A DNA stretch of 64,000 bases, taken from assembly GCF_006007885.1 (NCBI RefSeq), contig NZ_VCRO01000005.1, positions 1 to 64,000 of the forward strand, read 5' to 3'. Shown piece by piece: positions 7,842 to 16,061 of the stretch (position 1 is the stretch's first letter; each line of letters opens with the position of its first letter). The position numbers and the translations under genes were made by a program. The DNA comes from Alteribacter natronophilus (GTDB lineage Bacteria > Bacillota > Bacilli > Bacillales > Salisediminibacteriaceae). Under the pieces are notes generated by a model. That model saw nothing but the letters and a program-made list of their open reading frames with translations, was not told where the DNA came from and did no database searches.

Positions 7842-8654
7842 ATGAAACGTTTTTTTACATACATGCTCGTTCTGGGGGCAGGGGTACTGGCTTCAGGCTG
7901 CAGTGAGGATACGTCAGGAAGCGAACCTGACTTTGAAGGAAAACTCGTACCCGGTCATCAGGCAGGGAACATGGTTACAGTTTTCGTGGAGGACAGTGTG
8001 GACGGCACTGATTACGATCTCTCACATATACGGAGCGGCCGGCATGACGTGCTGGAAGACTACGAAGTGGAAGCCTACCGGGTTTTAATGGACGATGACA
8101 CGGTCATAGCGTTTGCGGATTCCGATAGGGAAATCCCGTTGAACGGCCAGGATCTTCTTACTTATTCCTCATGGTTATTTACCATGGGGCAGGATGCATC
8201 CATTTCGGTACGGGAGGATTTTGAACCTGTCGTTTCCACTCACCTTGACTCCCGAAGTCCTTACTACTGGTCCCTGATCCCGATCCTGACCGCCGATGTG
8301 ATTGAAGTTGAGCCTTTGGATCTCGATACTCTGATCGGCACGGTTACACACATACCCCATCACGAGGATGAAACTTACGTGAATATTCTTTCGTTCACGG
8401 AAGATTCCCTTTACGGAAACGCAGCCCAGGAGATTCAGACGAGGACTTATGAATATTCCGATCGCAATCAGCATGTCATGTACATTCAGGCAGCGGGAAA
8501 AGAAAACCTGGCCTTTTTTGACCATATGTTCGAGGAGTTTCCGAAGTACGTCGTTATAAAGAATGGGGAGAAATTGTATGAATCCGAGGATATTGAGGAC
8601 ATTTTCCGTTTTATTGAGGACGATCTCGGTCTGGAAAAAAACAATGAGTTCTAG
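7842..8654 (+). CDS. Acidic lipoprotein, paralogue of the gene at 9289
   Basis: A 270-residue lipoprotein. The signal peptide ends in the lipobox LASGC, so Cys20 would be lipidated and the protein anchored on the outer face of the membrane. The mature part is strongly acidic with no membrane helix. It shares with the lipoprotein at 9289 a common plan: an early block with VFVEDSVDGTDY (versus VFVGDNLSEEDY), then DDYEVEAYRVLMDDDTVI (versus DDYEAEMYRVMVTEDTAI), and a C-terminal FPKYVVIKNGEKLYESEDIEDI (versus FPYYMFLNDSRVILETSDADEL). AAAGGA lies 11 nt before the ATG. Function unknown. Confidence 0.82.
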   Translation: MKRFFTYMLVLGAGVLASGCSEDTSGSEPDFEGKLVPGHQAGNMVTVFVEDSVDGTDYDLSHIRSGRHDVLEDYEVEAYRVLMDDDTVIAFADSDREIPLNGQDLLTYSSWLFTMGQDASISVREDFEPVVSTHLDSRSPYYWSLIPILTADVIEVEPLDLDTLIGTVTHIPHHEDETYVNILSFTEDSLYGNAAQEIQTRTYEYSDRNQHVMYIQAAGKENLAFFDHMFEEFPKYVVIKNGEKLYESEDIEDIFRFIEDDLGLEKNNEF

Positions 8655-8658
8655 CTTT

Positions 8659-8689
8659 GAAAAGGCGCCCTGATGCGGGGCGCCTTTTA
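8659..8689. terminator. Bidirectional terminator between convergent genes
   Basis: Stem AAAAGGCGCCC / GGGGCGCCTTTT with a five- to six-nt loop; T-rich on either strand. It separates the lipoprotein gene from the converging gene at 8687, whose stop codon lies in the stem's edge. Confidence 0.8.
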
Positions 8690-9178
8690 CTGTCCGTTCT
8701 GTTCAAGGTCGATAATTTCCCTGACTGGAATCGTTTTGCCGCCGTAACTGTTTCCGGTGACCTGCCCGCCTTCGGACCAGGTTAACTGAATATTTATTGG
8801 CAGGTTCTGCCGTTCAAAACGTTCCGGATCCTCGCAGAACTTGCAACGCTCCTGGTATTCAAAGACGCCGTCGAAATCCTCGGTGACGGTTTCCTGAATA
8901 AAGAACCCGTTTACAGGGTCAGCAATCGTCAGGATAAATTCGAACTGTTCCAGTTCCCGTGGCTCAAGATTGTACTCGAGGTCAACGCCAATATCGGCAC
9001 CTTCCTCACCCTGGGCAAGAAAGACTGTAATGTCCCACGCATCGGCACCTGTTTCCGATGTGATCGTCCGCTCCCAGTGGCGCTCCTCTGTTGCTCCGTC
9101 TTCCATGGGGTCCTGAAAAAAGAAGATGGCACCTGCGATCAGGGCTGCAATCAGGATCAGGGGTAAAATCTGCTTCAT
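8687..9178 (-). CDS. Membrane-anchored hypothetical protein, paralogue of the gene at 7147
   Basis: A 163-residue protein with an N-terminal hydrophobic anchor (ILPLILIAALIAGAIFFF) and an acidic extracellular domain with EDFDGVFEYQERCKFC, matching the block in the protein at 7147. I start at the second of two tandem ATGs because AGGTGA sits five nt before it. It is divergent from the lipoprotein at 9289, the same layout as 7147/7842. No family recognised. Confidence 0.75.
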   Translation of the reverse strand: MKQILPLILIAALIAGAIFFFQDPMEDGATEERHWERTITSETGADAWDITVFLAQGEEGADIGVDLEYNLEPRELEQFEFILTIADPVNGFFIQETVTEDFDGVFEYQERCKFCEDPERFERQNLPINIQLTWSEGGQVTGNSYGGKTIPVREIIDLEQNGQ

Positions 9179-9288
9179 CATTTCACCTCAGCACGAATTC
9201 AGTATGTATGATCTCCATAATAACAAAACATTTCGAATCTTGGTAATTTTTTGGTACGATGAAGCAAAAGGTGTTTTAGGAGGCAGTT

Positions 9289-10077
9289 ATGAAGTGGATC
9301 GCAGCAGGAGCGGCACTCCTCTTACTCGCCGCATGTGCGGACAACGAGGAAGGAGAAAAAAATATCGAAGGTACATTAAATTCCATTTCCGTGAGGGACA
9401 CCCTGCTTCCGGTTTTTGTCGGGGACAACCTGAGTGAAGAGGACTATCAGAATTTTCACGAAGACGCCACGATTGCCGATGATTATGAAGCAGAAATGTA
9501 CCGGGTGATGGTGACAGAAGACACCGCTATTTTTATCGGTGACGATGAGGTTGAGATTGAAGCCGAGCTTTCGTATCCGGTTTCCGATTTCTTTAGGATA
9601 TTTATGCAACAGGAGGTTTCGGCAAGGGTAAATACCGTTGAGGAATTCGAGGAGGAAGTCATGACAGATATTGATTACCTCGTCCATCAGCGTCCGGATT
9701 TTACTCCGATTTACACAGCAGAGGAAATCTACCTTGGGGCAATGGACATGGATCTGATTGTAGATGGCTATCAGGAGTATCTTGCGGATTGGGATGAGGC
9801 GTACAGCATTCTCGCTTTTGCCGACCTCCCCTACAGCCAGGCAAATATCGATGATGTACGTGGCGAATTTGAAGATTATCATTATACGGGTGAGGGTTTC
9901 CTTCTGGTGGATGTGTATTTCAATACAGAAGCAGGGATGTTTGAGGACGAGGTGGATGCGTTTCCGTACTACATGTTTTTAAACGACAGCCGCGTAATCC
10001 TGGAAACGTCCGATGCGGATGAGCTTCACCAGATGCTTGAGGAGGAAGGATTCGAAGAGATGAGAAGTATCAATTAA
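9289..10077 (+). CDS. Acidic lipoprotein, paralogue of the gene at 7842
   Basis: A 262-residue lipoprotein. The signal peptide MKWIAAGAALLLLAACADN has the lipobox LAAC, with Cys16 lipidated. The mature region is very acidic and shares blocks with the lipoprotein at 7842. A strong ribosome site (AGGAGG) lies six nt before the ATG. With the divergent partner at 8687 it forms the second copy of a duplicated two-gene module. Function unknown; an envelope role is inferred only from the anchor. Confidence 0.82.
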   Translation: MKWIAAGAALLLLAACADNEEGEKNIEGTLNSISVRDTLLPVFVGDNLSEEDYQNFHEDATIADDYEAEMYRVMVTEDTAIFIGDDEVEIEAELSYPVSDFFRIFMQQEVSARVNTVEEFEEEVMTDIDYLVHQRPDFTPIYTAEEIYLGAMDMDLIVDGYQEYLADWDEAYSILAFADLPYSQANIDDVRGEFEDYHYTGEGFLLVDVYFNTEAGMFEDEVDAFPYYMFLNDSRVILETSDADELHQMLEEEGFEEMRSIN

Positions 10078-10096
10078 AAAGTGCACCACAAATAAG

Positions 10097-10123
10097 GCGC
10101 CTTCCATCCGTACTGGAAAGCGC
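10097..10123. terminator. Hairpin between convergent lipoprotein and phosphoesterase genes
   Basis: Ten-bp stem GCGCCTTCCA / TGGAAAGCGC with one G-T-type mismatch and a seven-nt loop. The following T tract is short on both strands, so termination strength is uncertain. Confidence 0.5.
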
Positions 10124-10125
10124 AT

Positions 10126-11133
10126 TTACTGTGCTCCGTTTACCTGAAGCAGACTGATTTCCGGAGGGTTGAACAGACGAAATCTGAGAAAAGGGACAGG
10201 TCCGCTGCTGCCGAGGCCGGCACTGGCATACTGCTTCGTGTTTTCATACTGCCAGGGACCTGTAATCCGGTCCTGTGGCGGAAAAAGACCGTACCGGTGA
10301 AAATAGGGCTCGGGAATAAACGGTGCACCAAGAAACGGAAAACGAAACTGCCCGCCGTGGTAGTGACCGGCTAATATCAGATCGAATTCCCTGTATTCGA
10401 GGTGGCCGTACTCCCTGATCTGGGTCATGCGCTCGTCCTGAACCGGGTAATGATTCAAAGCGATCACCACTTCTTCGCTGCCGGTGCGGCCGAGAAACTC
10501 CAGCTCTTCTGCCAGAGACTCGTGATGGGCCAGATAAGCATCATACTGAGGGTGGCCGACGTCGATCCGGCCGCCTTCAAGATGATTCAGACTCTGCCTC
10601 ACGTTCCCGATCGCGTACTCAAAATACACAAAATGATAGGTAAAGCCGTCGGTGTGACTGAGCGAATAAACAGATTCCACAAGATCCACCCCGCGGCTCT
10701 CCATTTCCGTGATAAAGTTACTTTTCTCAACGGTCCCGTCTTCACGAAGCACATAACTGTACGGATCGGAATTTCCCGGGACGAACAGGGCATGATCCTT
10801 ATTTTCAATCCGGTCGATCAGATCAAAATAGGGATCCGTGTTCGTACTTTCAAGTCCATCGAGCATATCACCGGTAAACACGATCACATCGTACTCCAGC
10901 CGGTTAATCCTGTCTGCAAGACGCTGCTGGTTTTCTCCGAATGTTTTTTCATGGAGATCGGTGACGTGAAGGATCCGGATCTCCGCTCCTCCTGCCACCC
11001 GGATCAGTTCAATCTCCTTTTCCGCCGTGACGATCCGAGTGTTGTCCCAAACAGTAAAAAGAACGAACACGATAACAATTACCGCTAACCCCAGCCACAC
11101 CACCCGTTTTCCCCCTGCACGCTTCATTTTCAT
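10126..11133 (-). CDS. Membrane-anchored calcineurin-like phosphoesterase, last gene of lasso operon
   Basis: A 335-residue metallophosphoesterase. An N-terminal anchor (VVWLGLAVIVIVFVLFTVW) puts the catalytic domain outside the membrane. Dinuclear-metal motifs are present in order: DLHE (D-x-H), FTGDMLD, GNSD, ALNHYPV and GHYHGG. It resembles YkuE/YaeI-type phosphoesterases, with a GLGSSGPVPFLRF ending typical of that group. It starts 12 bp after the ABC exporter stop, so it is probably the last gene of the lasso operon. Such a gene is not a standard lasso component. Because the operon also encodes a peptide kinase, a role on the phosphopeptide or in immunity is possible but unproven. Confidence 0.85.
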   Translation of the reverse strand: MKMKRAGGKRVVWLGLAVIVIVFVLFTVWDNTRIVTAEKEIELIRVAGGAEIRILHVTDLHEKTFGENQQRLADRINRLEYDVIVFTGDMLDGLESTNTDPYFDLIDRIENKDHALFVPGNSDPYSYVLREDGTVEKSNFITEMESRGVDLVESVYSLSHTDGFTYHFVYFEYAIGNVRQSLNHLEGGRIDVGHPQYDAYLAHHESLAEELEFLGRTGSEEVVIALNHYPVQDERMTQIREYGHLEYREFDLILAGHYHGGQFRFPFLGAPFIPEPYFHRYGLFPPQDRITGPWQYENTKQYASAGLGSSGPVPFLRFRLFNPPEISLLQVNGAQ

Positions 11134-11145
11134 TTACACCACCGG

Positions 11146-12933
11146 TTATGTTGCCTGCATCTGGTTTCTGAGAAGACTTCTGAACACACCGCTCTTTTCA
11201 CCTGCAAGCTTCGTATATTCCCCGTTCTGAATAACTTTTCCGTCTTCAAGGACGATCACCTGGTCGGCATTGCGGATCGTTGACAGCCGGTGGGCGATCA
11301 CGACGATGGTCATCTTCCCTTTCAGACGGTCGATCGCCGCCTGGATTTTTTTCTCGTTCTCCGTATCCAGTGCGCTCGTCGCCTCATCGAGCACGAGAAT
11401 CGACGGCTGGCGAAGAATTGCCCGGGCAAGCACGAGGCGCTGGCGCTCCCCGCCGGAAAGGCGGATCCCTCTATCCCCGATCAGGGAGTCGAGTCCGTCC
11501 TCAAGCTTGTCCACAAATTCAGCTGCCGAAGAAAACTCGAGCGCTTCCCAGATCTCCTCCTCCGTGGCATCCGGCTTCATGAGCATCATATTCTCCCGGA
11601 TCGTCGCGTTAAACAGAAACGGATCCTGCGGCACATAGCTGATCGCTTTTCTTAGCGAAACGAGTGTGTCGGAGGTTAGCGGCTTTCCGTCAAACAGCAC
11701 CTCGCCGGTTTCCGGCTGGTTCAGCCCCATCAGAAGGTCTATGAGGGTACTCTTCCCCGCACCCGAGCGGCCGACTACGGCCGTCATCCGGTTGGCAGGG
11801 AAAAAGGTGTTTACATCGTTCAGTGCGAGTTTATCTGCATCTCTGTTATAACGGAACATCACGTTCCGGCAGGTTATGCCCTGCTGAAGGTTCAGAGGTT
11901 CTGCATCGTCTGAATCAGAAAACTCGCGAGCATTTCTGCACTCGTGCTGCATGGCTTTGACAGCACGGAAGGCTGGGATCATCGTTGAGATTTGCTCCAG
12001 AGATGCCTGAATCCCGGCGACCCGTGGCCAAAGACGTCCGAAGATGACAAGAATAAGCATCAGTTGCGCAAGCTGTGCGGAAAAAAGCGTGATGGCCAAG
12101 TAAACAAATACGGCAATCAGAACTGCCGACGCTGTCTTGTAGTAAAGCTGTGAGGTGGTTTTCACTTTTGTAAAATCGATCTGCTCGTTGCGGATTCGAT
12201 CTGTTAAATCTCTGTACCAGGACATTCTCGACTCTTCCAGTGTGTTACTTTTAATATCCTTGATCCCGTTTACCTGATCAGTTATTCCGGCTAGATAGGT
12301 CTTACTCAGTTCGTAATTCTGGCTCCCCAGAGCAAACGCCCGCTTTACAAACTTCCGCGAAAAAAATAACAGAATAAGACCAAATAACAGTACAAAAGAC
12401 GTGATCGTTGGCGACAGCCAGAAAGCAAGACCAATCTGAATGAAAGTAAACACCAGACCCGCAAGAAACTGCAGAATGGAGTAGGTGCCGGCGCTTGCGC
12501 GTGCCAGTTCCGAGGTCAGTACATTTATCAGATCCGATTTACGATGCTTAATAAAAAAACGCCAGTTGGCATGCAAAATGGAATCATACGTCTGAATTCT
12601 CATATGCCTGAAAAAGCCGTGCTGAATTTTGGAGTTGCGTACCGTGATCAGCTTTTGCAGCACACTCTGTCCGATCGAAATCAGCACGTAGATGCCAAGA
12701 ATTGCAGGAAGCCCCACTGCAGGAGGAATGGAGCCGATCGTGTCAAAAAGCCCAGCCACCGGCGTCCCCGCTGCGTCCAGTTCCACCAGACCTGTCATGG
12801 CGATCATCGGAATGAGCATCAGAATGCCGACACCTTCAAGCAGGCCGATTCCGGCCATGGCAAGCATATTTACATAAAGTCCTTTTCCTGCATAATCGTG
12901 CATCTGACGGACGAAATACAATAAGGCGTCCAT
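11146..12933 (-). CDS. Lasso peptide ABC exporter (fused permease-ATPase)
   Basis: A 595-residue ABC half-transporter. The membrane domain spans about residues 1-310 with around six helices. The ATPase domain has Walker A GRSGAGKST (388-396), the Q-loop in SYVPQDPFLF, signature LSGGERQRL, Walker B ILVLDEATSAL and the H-loop IAHRLSTI. It would act as a homodimer. In lasso clusters of this kind the exporter (gene D) secretes the mature peptide and gives self-immunity. It has no peptidase domain, so leader removal is left to B1/B2. AGGAGG lies upstream of the ATG. It sits 11 bp after the nucleotidyltransferase gene. Confidence 0.93.
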   Translation of the reverse strand: MDALLYFVRQMHDYAGKGLYVNMLAMAGIGLLEGVGILMLIPMIAMTGLVELDAAGTPVAGLFDTIGSIPPAVGLPAILGIYVLISIGQSVLQKLITVRNSKIQHGFFRHMRIQTYDSILHANWRFFIKHRKSDLINVLTSELARASAGTYSILQFLAGLVFTFIQIGLAFWLSPTITSFVLLFGLILLFFSRKFVKRAFALGSQNYELSKTYLAGITDQVNGIKDIKSNTLEESRMSWYRDLTDRIRNEQIDFTKVKTTSQLYYKTASAVLIAVFVYLAITLFSAQLAQLMLILVIFGRLWPRVAGIQASLEQISTMIPAFRAVKAMQHECRNAREFSDSDDAEPLNLQQGITCRNVMFRYNRDADKLALNDVNTFFPANRMTAVVGRSGAGKSTLIDLLMGLNQPETGEVLFDGKPLTSDTLVSLRKAISYVPQDPFLFNATIRENMMLMKPDATEEEIWEALEFSSAAEFVDKLEDGLDSLIGDRGIRLSGGERQRLVLARAILRQPSILVLDEATSALDTENEKKIQAAIDRLKGKMTIVVIAHRLSTIRNADQVIVLEDGKVIQNGEYTKLAGEKSGVFRSLLRNQMQAT

Positions 12934-12944
12934 TCTGATTCCTC

Positions 12945-14111
12945 CTAAGTAAGCGCCTGTTTTCTTTTCTTTCTCCAGAACCAGAGAAACGGCCGAAGCG
13001 GAAAGTACAAAAAGTGCAGCCCTTTTGGTAGATGAAAGAGATCTGCATCCTCCGGATAAGGGTACATAAAGCTGAGAGTAAAAAGCAGTTTCTGCCGTTG
13101 TGACATTAATGAAAACAAATACTGTTTGTGATAATCGGCTATCTTCTCAGCCAATGGCTCATCATGAATATTAATCATCGTTTCCATGTAGAAGGCTGCC
13201 TTTTTTGCCTGTTTCACAGCACGGATGGTTTTCAGCTTATGGATATCTGTCGGGCAATGTGTATTAAACAAACAAGAAACGAGCAGAAGAGCCTGTCCTC
13301 CTGTACTGGCTGCCTGATTGGCGGAAATAATCCGCCCGGCCAGCTTCCAGTCCATTTCCTTATCAATGAGCTGCCTGATATCAAAAAGCCACCGGAGTCT
13401 GGACCAGCCGTGCCGCGCTCCGTGTGTACTCAAATAGTAAAACAGATCCTCCTTGCTGAGCATATACACCGGGTGAGTTGTCAGAGTACTTGTCCGCCGC
13501 CTTTCCCAAAGCTCTTTGAAAGCCGGTTCCTTACCTGGTCCCGGGTGAAGACGCCAATGAATTTCCACTTTAACGCCAGTCTTCGGGTGGATAAAGATGG
13601 TATGGTAGTGCCGCCACTTCCAGTCACCGAGAATGGTGCGGATGAACTCCTTTTCGCGATAACCGAGATCAAGCACAGTCTCTTTCACTTTTTCATAGTC
13701 TTCGAGTTCCACAAGCAAATCTATATCATGGGACGTTCTCTCACTGGTACTGCCGTACAAATCCTGTGCCAAAACCGGCCCTTTGAGAAAAAGAGCCCGT
13801 AGGCGCCTTTCGGAAAAAGCTTTGCTGATCGTTTCCATCTGCGAGGTTAGAAACAGCATATTAAATGCATTTCGCTTATATTCCGCAGCGAGCGTCTGCC
13901 GGATCCTTTCGGGTACCTCAACAGCAGCTTCCTTCAGTCTTGTATGTACGAGCGGAAACAGACGGTGGTGAAAGCAATGGTGCAGAAATGAGTCCCAGGA
14001 AAAAGCATGATCATTGACTGCTTTTGAGCTGTCTTTTCCGTTAAGAAGATCGATCATCACGTTCAGTTCAGGCGTTAATCTGTTTTTGTCAATTACAGAC
14101 TCTCTCTTCAT
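12945..14111 (-). CDS. Lasso-cluster nucleotidyltransferase (PF14907-like)
   Basis: A 388-residue protein of the uncharacterised nucleotidyltransferase family PF14907. The core motif is FLKGPVLAQDLYGSTSERTS followed by HDIDLLVELEDYEKV, giving the G-x-R/S...DxD arrangement of this fold. Such genes accompany Bacillus/Paenibacillus lasso clusters of the paeninodin type; their reaction on the peptide is not settled. I choose the ATG at 14111 (MKRESVIDKN), preceded by AAAGGAGAG; an upstream frame would overlap B2 much further. The start overlaps the B2 gene end by 23 nt, so the two are coupled. Confidence 0.85.
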   Translation of the reverse strand: MKRESVIDKNRLTPELNVMIDLLNGKDSSKAVNDHAFSWDSFLHHCFHHRLFPLVHTRLKEAAVEVPERIRQTLAAEYKRNAFNMLFLTSQMETISKAFSERRLRALFLKGPVLAQDLYGSTSERTSHDIDLLVELEDYEKVKETVLDLGYREKEFIRTILGDWKWRHYHTIFIHPKTGVKVEIHWRLHPGPGKEPAFKELWERRRTSTLTTHPVYMLSKEDLFYYLSTHGARHGWSRLRWLFDIRQLIDKEMDWKLAGRIISANQAASTGGQALLLVSCLFNTHCPTDIHKLKTIRAVKQAKKAAFYMETMINIHDEPLAEKIADYHKQYLFSLMSQRQKLLFTLSFMYPYPEDADLFHLPKGLHFLYFPLRPFLWFWRKKRKQALT

Positions 14112-14589
14112 GGGACTCTCCTTTCGTACTCGTTTTTTGTGCATACATCGCCACCACGGTAAACCGCTCTTTTCCTTCCTTCCCGGTAACGATAAAGGGC
14201 CCGCTTCTGAGCCAGGCATGAGCTGCCAGCTTCCCATCCGGATCCTTTGCCGTCCCCATGTATAGTGTACTATCTATGCCTCTGCGCTCCAGCATCCTTT
14301 TGGCAGCCAGCGCTTTGACCATACACTGACTCTCCCAGAAGGTATAACTGGTCATCGCATGAACGGCGACTGATACCTCTTTCACTGACTTTACCTGGGT
14401 TGCCTCAACCTCCCCCGGCGACTCTTCCATATATTTACCCAGAGTTGGAGAAAGGCGGGAAAACGGCCTCCCTTTCTGCCATCGTCCAAGGGCCAGGCAC
14501 ACATAAGCCTCTGCATATCTCTTCTTTGAAGGAAGCGGCAGATTCCAAAATGCCCTTAATTTACGAATCAATACAGCTGCTTTCCCCAT
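14089..14589 (-). CDS. Lasso peptide leader peptidase B2
   Basis: A 166-residue transglutaminase-like cysteine protease of the lasso B2 family. It cleaves the leader from the precursor after the conserved Thr(-2)-x site so that the cyclase can close the ring. Catalytic residues visible are Cys89 in WESQCMVKA and His124 in AHAWLRSGP; the preceding RRGIDSTLYMG segment is also typical. Length is normal for split B2. It starts two nt after B1 and depends on B1 to bring the leader. Confidence 0.92.
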   Translation of the reverse strand: MGKAAVLIRKLRAFWNLPLPSKKRYAEAYVCLALGRWQKGRPFSRLSPTLGKYMEESPGEVEATQVKSVKEVSVAVHAMTSYTFWESQCMVKALAAKRMLERRGIDSTLYMGTAKDPDGKLAAHAWLRSGPFIVTGKEGKERFTVVAMYAQKTSTKGESHEERVCN

Positions 14590-14591
14590 CG

Positions 14592-14882
14592 CTACTTCAC
14601 ATCAATCAGGTTTTCTTCATCCAGCTGTGTCAGAAATGCCGTTACCTGTTTTACGCATTCCTCTTCGGAGACGTCGTACTCATTACAGAGACTAGTTACG
14701 ACGTCACGCACAGCTGCCGGCTTTTCAATCAGCTCCCAGATTGCGCCTCCGGTTTCACCGAGGTTGTAATACTTTCCATTTTCTACACTAAGCATTACTT
14801 TATCCCCGTCCATATCACTGGCAATATTCCCGGGCTTCTGAGTTACCTGGTGATCAAGGGAAATAGTCTGTTTTGCAATCAT
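14592..14882 (-). CDS. Lasso peptide leader-recognition protein B1 (PqqD-like RRE)
   Basis: A 96-residue PqqD-family protein. It is a RiPP recognition element, which binds the leader peptide and delivers the precursor to B2 and the cyclases. Typical are VMLSVENGKYYNLGETGGAIWELIE and the helical C-terminus with VSEEECVKQVTAFLTQL. Its ATG overlaps the kinase stop by one base (TGATG). A single B1 must serve two precursors, whose leaders share the pattern MKK-x-W-x-x-P-x-LDVL. Confidence 0.93.
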   Translation of the reverse strand: MIAKQTISLDHQVTQKPGNIASDMDGDKVMLSVENGKYYNLGETGGAIWELIEKPAAVRDVVTSLCNEYDVSEEECVKQVTAFLTQLDEENLIDVK

Positions 14883-15814
14883 CAGTCTGCCTCCTCATCA
14901 ATGGTGGATAATATCGCTTCACATACTTCGTGAGCTGTAAAACCTTCAGACGGCCGTTCGAGAGCAAAGAAAGATATTCTACTCACCAGTTTGGCTGATG
15001 TCTTAAAATGCCAGTCCATTAACCCGGCCTCTGAAAGGAAAAAATTGCGGTACGTATGGCGAAACAGCAGGTTTAATCGTTCCAGTTTATTCACAGGCAG
15101 GATGGTGATTTTATCAATGTCTGTTTTGACAAGCTCCACTACTCCTGCGAGCGGAACGCTCTGTTTTGAAAATTGCGAGGTTACCGGAACAGCATACTTT
15201 GTATCCCGGTCCGCAAGCGGTCTGTAAAGTTCCGGGCTCTCCCCGAACGATAGGAGGCTTTCCTGCCAGAGCTTCTGTTGCGGGTAGGCAGGTGTAACAT
15301 ACGGCTGCCCATCTTGATTCATACTCACAGGAATCACATCGTCACTTACCAGGCTGAAGCCTTTTTTAAGAAAAGCTGTGGCTGTCGTGGATTTACCAGC
15401 ACCGGAATGACCGACCACGGCATACGCTTTTCCGTTTATTTCAACCGCACTTCCGTGAAGAGGAAGGATTCTGCGGTGCATCAGCACTGTTCCCATACAC
15501 GTTCCTAGAACGTAAAGACGGATTTGATCTTCAACCCCGTCCGCAAGCGGCATGACTGTGATCTCCCTGCCTTCGCTGATTGAAAATATGGCCACATCCG
15601 GAATTTTGAATCCAACAAGCCCTTCTTTTACAAAATAGGACCTATCCGAACTTGCATGCTCTTCCCATAACCTCGTCAAATCACCGATTTTAATTGTGAT
15701 GTCTGCTTCATTCTCCTGTTTCACTTCTGTTTCTTTTGCCTCGGGAAGCGTGACCTCACTCAATATATTGAACCCGAATGCCTGATATGATGTTCGAGAA
15801 ATTGTTTCAATCAT
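14882..15814 (-). CDS. HPr kinase-like lasso peptide kinase
   Basis: A 310-residue protein with an HPr-kinase/phosphorylase-type C-terminal domain: the LHGSAVEINGK strand with His120, P-loop GHSGAGKST (135-143), and SDDVIPV with the paired Asp (158-159). The N-terminal part is not the HprK N-domain, so it is not the catabolite-control kinase. Homologues in paeninodin-type clusters phosphorylate the hydroxyl of the precursor's C-terminal Ser. Both precursors here end in Ser, which fits. AAGGAAG lies upstream of the ATG. It follows precursor A1 after a hairpin. Confidence 0.88.
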   Translation of the reverse strand: MIETISRTSYQAFGFNILSEVTLPEAKETEVKQENEADITIKIGDLTRLWEEHASSDRSYFVKEGLVGFKIPDVAIFSISEGREITVMPLADGVEDQIRLYVLGTCMGTVLMHRRILPLHGSAVEINGKAYAVVGHSGAGKSTTATAFLKKGFSLVSDDVIPVSMNQDGQPYVTPAYPQQKLWQESLLSFGESPELYRPLADRDTKYAVPVTSQFSKQSVPLAGVVELVKTDIDKITILPVNKLERLNLLFRHTYRNFFLSEAGLMDWHFKTSAKLVSRISFFALERPSEGFTAHEVCEAILSTIDEEAD

Positions 15815-15850
15815 TGCGATGCTTCCTTCCCCGCTTTCGTTTAGTAAATG

Positions 15851-15882
15851 GTTCCCTTATACTCAATAGCATAAGGGAAGCC
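15851..15882 (-). other. Hairpin after lasso precursor A1
   Basis: Minus strand: stem TTCCCTTAT / ATAAGGGAA with a ten-nt loop, lying between the precursor stop and the kinase start. There is no T tract, so it is more likely a processing or mRNA-stabilising structure than a full terminator. It could raise precursor mRNA over the downstream genes. Confidence 0.65.
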
Positions 15883-15890
15883 CTGTTTTC

Positions 15891-16061
15891 TCAGCTGGTT
15901 GATGAGATACACCGATTATCAGGACGGTTGTTTGATCTGCCCTCGTGCGTTACAGGTGGGTCTTCAATGTCAGAACAATCCGGAATGGCATTCCCTTTAC
16001 CTGTATAAGTATGAGTCACGTCCAAGACATCAAGTCCCGGCTCAATCCACTGCTTTTTCAT
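15891..16061 (-). CDS. Lasso peptide precursor A1 (56 aa)
   Basis: A 56-residue precursor. The leader MKKQWIEPGLDVLDVTHTY has the W/Y-x-x-P-x-L pattern that B1 binds and Thr18 at position -2. The predicted core begins at Thr20, and the ring acceptor is Asp28, giving a nine-residue macrolactam TGKGNAIPD. The register (Thr18, residue 20, Asp28) equals that of A2 and of paeninodin. The core is 37 residues, long for this class, with Cys at core positions 10 and 32 that could form a disulfide, and it ends in Ser for kinase modification. Thr as core residue 1 is unusual; Gly21 with an eight-residue ring is an alternative. The ATG overlaps the cyclase stop (ATGA), with AAAGGAGGTG upstream. Confidence 0.88.
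   Translation of the reverse strand: MKKQWIEPGLDVLDVTHTYTGKGNAIPDCSDIEDPPVTHEGRSNNRPDNRCISSTS

Noticed and set aside
14882-15814. Catabolite-control HPr kinase HprK
   Set aside because: Only the P-loop C-terminal domain resembles HprK; the N-terminal part and the operon context point to a lasso peptide kinase.
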